DNA from: Rhodanobacter sp. DHB23
GTDB taxonomy: Bacteria > Pseudomonadota > Gammaproteobacteria > Xanthomonadales > Rhodanobacteraceae
Reading direction: 5' to 3'
DNA: 64,000 nt
NCBI RefSeq assembly: GCF_014842975.1
Contig: NZ_JACYXK010000016.1
Coordinates: forward strand, 1 to 64,000
This document shows, in pieces, positions 57,054 through 64,000 of this stretch. How positions within the stretch are numbered: the first letter of the stretch is position 1; every line of letters starts with the position of its first letter. The notes under the pieces are model-generated. The model worked only from the letters and a program-made list of their open reading frames with translations, was not told the DNA's origin and ran no database searches. A program made the position numbers and the translations under genes.

Positions 57054-58529
57054 TCATGCCCGCTGGCGTCGCATCGGCATTGATTCGCGCGCCGCGGCAT
57101 CGACTGCATCCAGGCATTCGCCGAACAGCTGCATCGCTTCGTGCAACTGCGCCCTGGACAGGCTGCAGTAGCCAAGGATGAGGCCAGGCACGGCCGGCGG
57201 CTCCCGGTAGTGCGGCGCGATGGGATAAAGGCCCAGTCCGCGCTCATGCGCGTCGGCGATCAAGGCATCGACTTGCGCGTGGTCGTAGCCGGGCAACCAC
57301 GCCGTGACATGCATGCCGGCATGCGTGTCCGCGATCTGCACGCGTCCGCCGGCGTAGCGCCGCAGCCCGGCGATCAGCTCCCGTCGTCGCGCGCCCAGTT
57401 CGCGGGTCATGTAGCGCAGATGGCGATCGAAGCCGCCGTCCTCGATGAAGTGCGCGAGCGCCGCCTGTTCGATCGCCGGGTTGCCACGGTCGGACAGGTA
57501 CTTGGCGTTGACGAAGTCGTCGCGCAGCGCCTCCGGCAGCACCATGTAGCCGAGCCGCAGCGCGCCGGACATCACCTTGGAAAAGGTGCCGACATAGATC
57601 ACCCGGTCGTCGTCGTCGAGCGCGCGCAGGGCGGGCAGGGGCGCCGAGTCGTAGCGCAGTTCGCCGTCGTAGTCGTCCTCCAGGATCCAGCAATTCCTGC
57701 TTTTTGCGTAGCGCAGCAGCTCTTGCCGGCGCGACAGCGAGAGGGCCGGCCCGGCGGGAAACTGGTGGGACGGGGTGACCATCACCAGGCGCGGGGCATG
57801 CGCCGGCAGGGCAGCGCAGACCAGGCCCTCGCGATCGGTCGGGATGGCCTGCAACGATGCGCCGTGGGCGCCGAATTGCTGCCAGGCGCTGAAATAGTGC
57901 GGCTCCTCGAGGGCCACCTCGTCGCCTTCGTCCAGCAGCACGCGCGCCGTCAGGGTGATGGCCTGCTGGGTACCGCTGACGATCAGCACGCGGTCCGGCG
58001 AAGTGCGGATCCCGCGGCGCCGGGCGACGTAGTCGCAAATCTGCTCGCGCAGGGCGGGCAGGCCCTGGTTGTCGGCGTATTCGAGCCTGGTGTGCGTGGC
58101 GGCCCATGCGAGTTCGCGTCCCCAGACCGTGCCCAGTGCCGGGTTGACCTGCGGCCGCCCGTACTGCATCTCCAGGCGCCGGTCGCGATGCCGCGTCGCG
58201 ATCGAGCAGTCGGCGAGTTGCCGCGCACGCTTCGCATAGCGCGTGAGCGGCGCGATGGGCGTGGCCGGCCCCTGTTGCGGCGGCATGGGTTCGACGCGCG
58301 ATGCGCTCACGTAGCTGCCCGAGCCCACGCGGCCGACGATGTAACCCTCGGCCCGCAGCTGCTCGTAGGCGGTCAGCACCGTGATCCGGGAGAGCCCCAG
58401 TTCCTCGGCCAGCACGCGGGTGGGCGGCAGGCGTGCGCCCGCGGCCAGCAGGCCGTCGAGAATGGCCGACTTCATGGCGCGGGTGAGCTGGCTGTAATGC
58501 GGGCCATGCCCATCGAGCTGGAGAAACAT
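57054..58529 (-). CDS. MocR-family (GntR-HTH plus aminotransferase-fold) transcriptional regulator
   Basis: Protein of 491 residues. N-terminal GntR winged helix (YSQLTRAMKSAILDGLLAAGARLPPTRVLAEELGLSRITVLTAYEQLRAEGYIVGRVGSGSYV), a linker, then a fold-type I aminotransferase domain with LIVSGTQQAITLTARVL, the WILEDDYDGELRY aspartate/tyrosine pair, and the PLP-lysine loop GTFSKVMSGALRLGYMV. A strong AGGAGG lies four bases upstream of the ATG at 58529, which settles the start. MocR proteins (PdxR, GabR, TauR) sense PLP-linked amino compounds. The target may be its own promoter region, which carries direct repeats (58558 and 58676), or a neighbouring gene; the ligand is unknown. Confidence 0.9.
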   Translation of the reverse strand: MFLQLDGHGPHYSQLTRAMKSAILDGLLAAGARLPPTRVLAEELGLSRITVLTAYEQLRAEGYIVGRVGSGSYVSASRVEPMPPQQGPATPIAPLTRYAKRARQLADCSIATRHRDRRLEMQYGRPQVNPALGTVWGRELAWAATHTRLEYADNQGLPALREQICDYVARRRGIRTSPDRVLIVSGTQQAITLTARVLLDEGDEVALEEPHYFSAWQQFGAHGASLQAIPTDREGLVCAALPAHAPRLVMVTPSHQFPAGPALSLSRRQELLRYAKSRNCWILEDDYDGELRYDSAPLPALRALDDDDRVIYVGTFSKVMSGALRLGYMVLPEALRDDFVNAKYLSDRGNPAIEQAALAHFIEDGGFDRHLRYMTRELGARRRELIAGLRRYAGGRVQIADTHAGMHVTAWLPGYDHAQVDALIADAHERGLGLYPIAPHYREPPAVPGLILGYCSLSRAQLHEAMQLFGECLDAVDAAARESMPMRRQRA

Positions 58530-58951
58530 GTCGCCTCCTGATTGGTTATGTGAATTCCATTTGAATTGGTCATGCACCAGGCATTACTGCACCCAGGCAA
58601 GACGTTTGACGACGCCAAAATTGAAATGGCGAAAATCTCCAGATAGAGGATTCGATGGAATTCATTTCATCTCATCCATTTGAATTACGGGTCATGTGCC
58701 AAAAGGCATGTCGCGATTTTTTTCGAAACGCAAATATTTGATGTTAAAAGATGATTTGGTCATGTTCGTTTGTGCTCAATTGGTTCTGTAAAGCATCCAA
58801 ATGTTTATTTAGTGTGGATTTGTGGATGGCTTGAAGGATTGATTTGCTGCGTCGGATCCGGGCCGGATGAAGCCGGTGCCATTCGGGCATGCAAGTCAAC
58901 CAGCCACATGTCGGACAAATCGCACACGGCGATATGACAGGAGCAGGGAAA
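58530..58951. other. AT-rich intergenic region with direct repeats
   Basis: The ~420 bases between the divergent MocR gene and the OrfA-like gene are strikingly AT-rich compared with the rest of the window (for example TTTTTTTCGAAACGCAAATA near 58718). CCATTTGAATT occurs at 58558-58568 and 58676-58686, each followed within a few bases by GGTCATG; a third GGTCATG is near 58759. GAATTCCAT at 58552-58560 is inverted at 58655-58663. Operator function for the MocR-type protein is plausible. No gene is seen. Confidence 0.6.
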
Positions 58952-59209
58952 ATGCGCGTGAGGTTCTATCCGGGCGAGCTGAAGGACGAAGCCATCCGGT
59001 TGGTGGTCGAGCACAGGCTCACCACGAGCGAGGCCGCTCTGAAGCTGGGTTTGCGCAGTGAAGTCGTCCGTGTCTGGGTGCATCGGCATCGCTGCAGGAA
59101 GACCCATCTGAATGACATCGAGCAGCTGCGGGCTTGCGTGAAAAGGCTGGCGGTGGAGCGCGATACGTTTGCCGGTATCGCCGCCAGCCTGCTGGATAAA
59201 ACGAGTTGA
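58952..59209 (+). CDS. Orphan IS3-family OrfA-like helix-turn-helix protein
   Basis: Protein of 85 residues: RVRFYPGELKDEAIRLVVEHRLTTSEAALKLGLRSEVVRVWVHRH followed by a coiled coil (LNDIEQLRACVKRLAVERDTFAGIAASLLDK). This is the layout of IS3/IS911 OrfA (HTH plus leucine zipper), but there is no OrfB, no slippery frameshift site and no terminal inverted repeats nearby. A good Shine-Dalgarno (AGGAGCAGGGAAA) precedes the ATG; an ATG at 58934 is the alternative. It could be a relic or a domesticated DNA-binding protein. Confidence 0.7.
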   Translation: MRVRFYPGELKDEAIRLVVEHRLTTSEAALKLGLRSEVVRVWVHRHRCRKTHLNDIEQLRACVKRLAVERDTFAGIAASLLDKTS

Positions 59210-59378
59210 TCTGCGTGCATTAGGCGTGCAGGTGTCGAGGCATGCGACTGACTTTCTGGTAATGCGGTTTGTCGTTGATTGTGCGGGTATTTTCGAATAG
59301 CGGGGAATGGACTTTTTTGGATCGTCGGCATGATGAGGCCACGACCTTTTTCATTGCATAAGCTTGGGGAGTCGTTTA

Positions 59379-62300
59379 ATGGATATCGCAAAGTTTCGTA
59401 ATTCATCGTTGCACGCTGCACGTCTGCGTCGCACGGCGCTGGCGATAGCCGTCGTCGCCGGTGTCGGCATGACGGGCCAGGCGCTGGCGCAGGCCACCAC
59501 CGGTTCCGTGTTCGGCACCGCACCGGTGTCGTCCGGCGAAACGGTTCGCGTCGTCAACAACCAGACCGGCCTGACCCGTGAAGTGGCGGTCGGCAACGAC
59601 GGCCGCTACAGCGCCAACCAGTTGCCGGTGGGCGATTACACCGTATCGCTGGTGCAAAACGGCAATGTGATTTCCACGCACGATCACGTGCAGGTGAGCG
59701 TGTCGGGCGGCACGCCGGTGGCATTCGCCGCCGCCGGCAACAACGTGCAGAACCTCTCCAGCGTCACGGTCACGGCCAACTCGCTGCCGGCGATCGACGT
59801 GTCCTCCACCCGCCAGAGCTCGGTGATCACCGCGCAGCAGCTGAAGACGCTGCCGATCGCGCATAGCGCCGAAGCCATTGCCTTGCTGGCGCCGGGTGTG
59901 AATCCGGGTGCGTCGGACCTTGGCAATGGTCCCACCGGCACGCCGCTGGTTTCCATGGGCGGCAACAGCGTCGTGGAAAATGCCTACTACCTCAACGGTT
60001 TCAACACCACCGATCCGATCGGCGGCTCGGGCGGCGTCGCGCTGCCGTACTTCGCGATTTCCGAACAGCAGACCATCACCGGCGGCTATGGCCCCGAATA
60101 CGGCCGTTCGACCGGCGGCGTGATCAGCCAGATCGGCCAGCGCGGCAGCAACGACTTCCACGCCGGCGTGTACGTGTCGGTGCGGCCGGCCTTTGCCGAA
60201 AGCAACTACGACAACATCCTGTACAGCAATCCGCAGACGCCGATCGGGGACCCCCAGCTGGCCCCCAGCCAGGGCACCACGAATTATGTCCCGGGTTACG
60301 GCCAGATCCAGCGCGGCAACCGGCAGAACAGCGACTGGAACACGGTGTACGACGCCTATCTCAGCGGCCCACTGATCAAGGACAAACTGTTCTTCTTCGT
60401 GACGGCCGAGTGGGAGCATGACAGCAGCCAGTACGGCCTCGGCAACAACGGCATGGCGCAGGTTCCGCCGACGGGCACCTACGACTGGATGTCCACGTCG
60501 CATTCCGATCCCAAGCTGTACGGCAAGCTGGACTGGAACATCAACGACAACAACGTGCTGGAGTTCACGGGTGTCCGCTCCCAGAACAGCCTGACCTCGG
60601 ACAACGCCTACCAGTACAACTACTCGAACCAGAGCGTCGGTTCGTATTACGGCTCGGGCGTGCTGACCAAGAACACCTTCGACATCGGCATCCTCAAGTA
60701 CACCTCCTACATCACCGACGACCTCACGCTCGAAGTGTTGTACGGCCAGATGAAGGGGCAGTATTACCAGGCTTTGGCGGGTGGCGCGGGCTCGCCGGTG
60801 TTCTTCGGCGAAGGGGTGACCGTGCCGGCTGGTGTCTCCGTCCCGAACACGGTGGGCAGCTCGATGGGCCATCCGGACCACACCAGCAAGGTCGGCAACC
60901 TGCGCATCGACTTCGACTGGAAGATCACGGCCGACCACGATATCAAGTTCGGTATCGACAACATGCAGAACCGTGACGACAACGATGGCAGCCAGTTGCT
61001 TGGCGGCGCCACCTGGAACTACGCCTGCGGCGTCCTGCCGACCGGCGGCAATTTCGTCACCACCCCATCCGCGGGCTGTTACGCGACCGAGAACCTGCAG
61101 GGGCAGGACACCTCGCTGGCCGTCCACCAGATGGCCCAGTACGTGGAAGACCGCTGGCAAGCCACGCCCAACCTGCTGCTCGACCTCGGCCTGCGCAACG
61201 ACCAGTTCACCAACTACGTGCCCGGCGGCGTCGCCTACGTGCGTGAAACCAAGCCGCAGTGGGCGCCGCGCCTGGGCTTCAGCTGGGACGTGTTCGGCGA
61301 CAGCTCGTTCAAGGTCTTCGGCAACGCGGGGCGCTACTACCTGGCGATCCCGACGGGACTGGCGTCGCGCAACTCGGCCCTGGGTTCGTATCTCGGCACC
61401 GTCAACTACACCTATTCGGGTATCGGCCCGACCGGCCTTCCCATCGATCCGGTGCCGGTGCTGACCAACCTGCCTGCGTGTTCGCCGATGCCGGCAGGGT
61501 TCTACTCGCCGGACGGCGAGTACGGTTGCCACGGCAATGCGAAGGACTATGCCGCGACCAACCTCAAGGCGGAGTATCAGGACGAATACGTGCTGGGCTT
61601 CCAGAAGCTGCTGGGCGACACCGGCCTGGTGTTCGGCATGCAGGGAACCTACGAGCGCGTGGGCAACCTCGTGGATGACACCGACTTGAACCAGTATTGC
61701 AATGCTGGCCTGGTCAATCCCGGCAAGACCAATTACATCCCGTGCGCGGCGGCGCCCGGTGGCGTGATCACCTGGAACCCGGCCACGTACTGGGGGCAGG
61801 CCCAGCCTGGCGGTGGCGGCCTCGGCAATATCGGCAGCATCGGCACCACCACGTGGCCGGCGCCGTCGCGCAAGTACTACGCCCTGGATACCTACCTGGA
61901 ACACACCTGGGACGGCAAGTGGTACGGCAAGGTCGACTACGTGTTCTCCAAGTCGTACGGCTCCAGTGAAGGCCCGACCGACACCGCCGTCGGGCAGATC
62001 ACGAACCAGTCGAACGGCGGCATGTCCGGCTCGACCACGGTGCAGTGGGACTACCCGGACATCATGCAGTACGCCAACGGCGAGCTGCCCAACAGCCGTC
62101 GTCATACCCTCAAGGCCTTCGGCGCGTATTCCATCACGCCGGAATGGATGGTTTCCGCGACCTACATCATCCAGTCGGGTGCGCCGAACGTCTGCCTGAG
62201 CGGCTACGGTTTTGCTCCGAACGGCAACGGCGGGTACAACTACGCGGACCTGTACTACGGCTCCAACCAGCACTTCTGCGGTGGCGTGCCGAACGGCGAC

Positions 62301-62618
62301 TCGTCCACGGGCTTCGCCTACGGCGGCGCCGGGTCTCCTCCGGGCGCCAGCGGCCACACGCCGTGGACGCACCAGCTCAACCTGAGCCTGACCTACGTGC
62401 CGGCATGGGCGAACAAGCACCTCACCTTCCAGGCGGAAGTGCACAACGTGTTCAACGAACAGAACACGTTGCTGTACGCAGGGGCCTATACGCAGTACGC
62501 GGTGGGCGCGGGCGGCAACACGCAGTGGATCACCGGTTACTACAACCCGATCTACAAGACCGCCTATTCGACGGAAGCGCCGCGCTACATGGATTTCAGC
62601 GTGAAGTTCGACTGGTAA
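59379..62618 (+). CDS. Oar-like TonB-dependent outer-membrane receptor
   Basis: Protein of 1079 residues. Signal peptide (LRRTALAIAVVAGVGMTGQALAQ), an N-terminal carboxypeptidase-regulatory-like beta domain (GETVRVVNNQTGLTREVAVGNDGRYSANQLPVGDYTVSLVQNG), a plug domain (SLPAIDVSSTRQSSVITAQQLKTLPIA ... MGGNSVVENAYYLNGFNTTDPIGG), and a 22-strand barrel ending YMDFSVKFDW with a terminal aromatic. This is the Oar/TonB receptor type expanded in xanthomonads, usually for complex carbohydrates or peptides; the substrate is unknown. GGGGAG lies seven bases upstream of the ATG. It is monocistronic, with two strong hairpins downstream. Confidence 0.9.
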   Translation: MDIAKFRNSSLHAARLRRTALAIAVVAGVGMTGQALAQATTGSVFGTAPVSSGETVRVVNNQTGLTREVAVGNDGRYSANQLPVGDYTVSLVQNGNVISTHDHVQVSVSGGTPVAFAAAGNNVQNLSSVTVTANSLPAIDVSSTRQSSVITAQQLKTLPIAHSAEAIALLAPGVNPGASDLGNGPTGTPLVSMGGNSVVENAYYLNGFNTTDPIGGSGGVALPYFAISEQQTITGGYGPEYGRSTGGVISQIGQRGSNDFHAGVYVSVRPAFAESNYDNILYSNPQTPIGDPQLAPSQGTTNYVPGYGQIQRGNRQNSDWNTVYDAYLSGPLIKDKLFFFVTAEWEHDSSQYGLGNNGMAQVPPTGTYDWMSTSHSDPKLYGKLDWNINDNNVLEFTGVRSQNSLTSDNAYQYNYSNQSVGSYYGSGVLTKNTFDIGILKYTSYITDDLTLEVLYGQMKGQYYQALAGGAGSPVFFGEGVTVPAGVSVPNTVGSSMGHPDHTSKVGNLRIDFDWKITADHDIKFGIDNMQNRDDNDGSQLLGGATWNYACGVLPTGGNFVTTPSAGCYATENLQGQDTSLAVHQMAQYVEDRWQATPNLLLDLGLRNDQFTNYVPGGVAYVRETKPQWAPRLGFSWDVFGDSSFKVFGNAGRYYLAIPTGLASRNSALGSYLGTVNYTYSGIGPTGLPIDPVPVLTNLPACSPMPAGFYSPDGEYGCHGNAKDYAATNLKAEYQDEYVLGFQKLLGDTGLVFGMQGTYERVGNLVDDTDLNQYCNAGLVNPGKTNYIPCAAAPGGVITWNPATYWGQAQPGGGGLGNIGSIGTTTWPAPSRKYYALDTYLEHTWDGKWYGKVDYVFSKSYGSSEGPTDTAVGQITNQSNGGMSGSTTVQWDYPDIMQYANGELPNSRRHTLKAFGAYSITPEWMVSATYIIQSGAPNVCLSGYGFAPNGNGGYNYADLYYGSNQHFCGGVPNGDSSTGFAYGGAGSPPGASGHTPWTHQLNLSLTYVPAWANKHLTFQAEVHNVFNEQNTLLYAGAYTQYAVGAGGNTQWITGYYNPIYKTAYSTEAPRYMDFSVKFDW

Positions 62619-62631
62619 GCCAACCCTCCAA

Positions 62632-62661
62632 CCTCATGCCGTCCCATGGGACGGCATGAGG
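62632..62661. repeat. Perfect 30-base palindrome after the TonB receptor gene
   Basis: CCTCATGCCGTCCCA (62632-62646) is followed without a loop by its exact reverse complement (62647-62661). It lies 14 bases after the stop codon and directly before the larger hairpin; it may contribute to termination or act as a protein-binding palindrome. Confidence 0.75.
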
Positions 62662-62668
62662 GGAAGAG

Positions 62669-62722
62669 AAGCAGAAACCAACACGGCCGCCGGTAATCCG
62701 GCGGCCGTGTTGGTTTCTGCTT
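62669..62722 (+). terminator. Long perfect hairpin, probable terminator of the TonB receptor gene
   Basis: A 25-bp perfect stem (62669-62693 with 62698-62722) and a TAAT loop. The stem is GC-rich inside and A/T-rich at its base (AAGCAGAAACC / GGTTTCTGCTT), as in many bidirectional terminators; no long T-run follows. The remaining ~314 bases to ssb (62723-63036) hold no feature I can support. Confidence 0.75.
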
Positions 62723-63036
62723 GCACGATGATGGCATGAAGCCCTGTGCCGGTGATTGCCGCCGGCATGGCGATGCCTTCACGTCTTGCTCCGCACGGCG
62801 ACCTCACTACGCGGATGGCCTGTGCCGCGGTGCGGCTGCCTCGAAGAGGCCATCGGCTTTCCGCCTCGTGGGAGGGGCGGCGATGGTGCCGGCCGACGCC
62901 CCGCATCTGCCTGGAATGACACCGCCCTCCGGTTCGCCGGTGGCCGCTTCCAGCCCCCGGCAAGGTAAGATGTCCGAACCCCAACCCCGGCCGCAATCCG
63001 ACTTCACATGCGGCCGGCCAACCAAGGAACGCATCC

Positions 63037-63567
63037 ATGGCACGCGGCATCAACAAAGTCATCATCGTCGGCAACCTCGGCAACGATCCGGAAACCCGCT
63101 ACACCGGCAGCGGCACCGCCATCACCAGCCTGAGCATCGCCACCTCCGAGCAATGGACCGACAAGCAGAGCGGCGAGCGCCAGGAACGCACCGAGTGGCA
63201 CCGCGTGAAGCTGTTCGGCAAGCTGGCCGAGATCGCCGGCGAATACCTGAAGAAGGGCCGGCAGGTCTACATCGAAGGCTCGCTGCGCACCGACAAGTAC
63301 ACCGACAAGAACGGCGTGGAGAAATACTCCACCGACATCATCGCCAGCGACATGCAGATGCTGGGCGGCGGTGGCGAGGGCGGCGGCAGTAGCGGTGGCG
63401 GCTTCCAGCGCGAGCGCCCGCAAGGCGGCCAGCGCCCGCAGGGCGGTGGCAACTACGGCAACAACAGCGGCAACAACTACGGCAGCCAATCCCGTGGCGG
63501 TAGCGCCCCGGCCCCGTCGGCTCCCGCCGGCAACGGTGGCTTCGAGGACGACGACATTCCCTTCTGA
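63037..63567 (+). CDS. ssb: Single-stranded DNA-binding protein SSB
   Basis: Tetrameric ssDNA-binding protein, 176 residues. OB fold: [99 protein letters not shown] Gly/Gln/Asn-rich disordered linker follows, and the acidic tip FEDDDIPF recruits replication and repair partners. A terminator lies 29 bases downstream. Confidence 0.97.
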   Translation: MARGINKVIIVGNLGNDPETRYTGSGTAITSLSIATSEQWTDKQSGERQERTEWHRVKLFGKLAEIAGEYLKKGRQVYIEGSLRTDKYTDKNGVEKYSTDIIASDMQMLGGGGEGGGSSGGGFQRERPQGGQRPQGGGNYGNNSGNNYGSQSRGGSAPAPSAPAGNGGFEDDDIPF

Positions 63568-63595
63568 TCCGGATTTCGCGCTTCGCAGTAACAGG

Positions 63596-63624
63596 AAAGC
63601 CCGCCGTGATGGCGGGCTTTTCTT
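63596..63624 (+). terminator. Rho-independent terminator after ssb
   Basis: AAAGCCCGCC (63596-63605), loop GTGAT, GGCGGGCTTT (63611-63620) and TCTT. A textbook intrinsic terminator shared by ssb and, through its A-run, possibly by the convergent reductase gene. Confidence 0.88.
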
Positions 63625-63647
63625 GTTTGGGAAGGTCGGCTTTCCGG

Positions 63648-64000
63648 TCAACGATCTCCGATGGCGTCCAGCTCGGCCAGCACGGCGGCCGACAGTTCCA
63701 GTTCCGCCGCCCCGAGGTTTTCGCGCAGGTGGCCGAGCGACGAGGTGCCGGGGATCAGCAGGATGTTCGGCGAGCGGTGCAGCAGCCAGGCAAGGGCGAC
63801 TTGCATCGGCGTGGCGTCGAGGCGCCTGGCTATGTGGTTGAGGGTCTCCGACTGCAGCGGGCTGAAGCCGCCCAGCGGGAAGAACGGCACGTAGGCGATG
63901 CCCATGCCGGCCAGCGCGTCGAGCAGGGCCTCGTCCTGGCGTTGCACGAGGTTGTACTGGTTCTGCACGCAGACCACCGGCGCGATGGATTGCGCTTCCT
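63648..64000 (-). CDS. Aldo/keto reductase, C-terminal part (cut by window end)
   Basis: The last ~117 residues of an NAD(P)H-dependent aldo/keto reductase. Visible: PVVCVQNQYNLVQRQDEALLDAL (the strand with QNxYN), GIAYVPFFPLGGFSP, LDATPMQVALAWLLHRSPNILLIPGTSSLGHLRENLGAAELELS, the latter containing the cofactor-phosphate-binding region IPGTSS. The frame is open to base 64000, so the catalytic Asp/Tyr/Lys part lies outside the window. It converges on ssb. Confidence 0.9.
   Translation of the reverse strand, partial: EAQSIAPVVCVQNQYNLVQRQDEALLDALAGMGIAYVPFFPLGGFSPLQSETLNHIARRLDATPMQVALAWLLHRSPNILLIPGTSSLGHLRENLGAAELELSAAVLAELDAIGDR

Noticed and set aside
62723-63036. Search for a tRNA, small RNA or gene in the gap before ssb
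   Set aside because: No cloverleaf, no ORF with a plausible start and no strong promoter match; only a TAAGAT near 62966 without a good -35.

Overview
The window is GC-rich, tightly packed chromosomal DNA from a polarly flagellated gammaproteobacterium. It is most likely a member of the Lysobacterales (Xanthomonadales), and the Rhodanobacteraceae (Dyella/Rhodanobacter/Frateuria type) fit best. The pointers are the FlhF/FlhG pole-positioning pair, an Oar-like TonB-dependent receptor, xanthomonad-style intergenic palindromes and the mre-mrd/rlpA/dacA/lip gene order. This placement is inference from gene content; no 16S or tRNA gene is present.

Layout. (1) Positions 1-23.4 kb hold motility and chemotaxis: flhF(partial)-flhG-fliA-cheY-cheZ-cheA-motC-motD-cheW-DUF2802 on the plus strand, then fliK and an FhlB-tail gene on the minus strand. 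A second chemosensory operon follows on the plus strand: STAS-cheY-cheA-mcp-mcp-cheW-mcp-cheR-cheD-cheB-mcp-STAS. Two divergent, near-consensus FliA (sigma-28) promoters lie at 10249-10383, so the sigma factor made at 2.0 kb probably drives both flanking units. (2) Positions 23.5-26.6 kb: a small secreted protein behind another sigma-28-like promoter, glycerol kinase, and a PfkB sugar/nucleoside kinase. (3) Positions 26.8-36.3 kb: the cell-shape and peptidoglycan block mreB-mreC-mreD-mrdA-rodA-mltB-rlpA-dacA-ybeD, mostly with ATGA start/stop overlaps. (4) Positions 36.4-41.2 kb: lipB-lipA, the tail-specific protease prc, and a DUF4126 membrane protein. (5) Positions 41.3-46.0 kb: on the minus strand an M1 aminopeptidase, a Nudix hydrolase and a polyprenyl diphosphate synthase; on the plus strand a DedA-rhodanese fusion. 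(6) Positions 46.1-57.0 kb: a potassium-uptake locus, kdpF-small ORF-kdpA-kdpC-kdpB-small ORF-bbp2, a repeat island of about 0.6 kb, then kdpD-kdpE. (7) Positions 57-64 kb: a MocR-type regulator, an AT-rich stretch with an orphan IS3 OrfA-like gene, a large Oar-like TonB receptor, ssb, and the C-terminal part of an aldo/keto reductase cut by the window end.

The most unusual items are as follows. The first 38 bases are an exact inverted copy of part of motD, probably an assembly edge artefact. Two adjacent mcp genes share a near-identical ~1.05 kb signalling cassette whose alanine codons are almost all GCG. Four consecutive perfect hairpins fill the gap at 22963-23080, and their loop sequences recur, on different stems, in a second hairpin cluster at 52881-53044. 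That second cluster lies inside an island bracketed by exact 21-bp inverted repeats in the middle of the kdp locus. The kdp genes run A-C-B rather than A-B-C. The lipB start codon lies inside an intergenic repeat.
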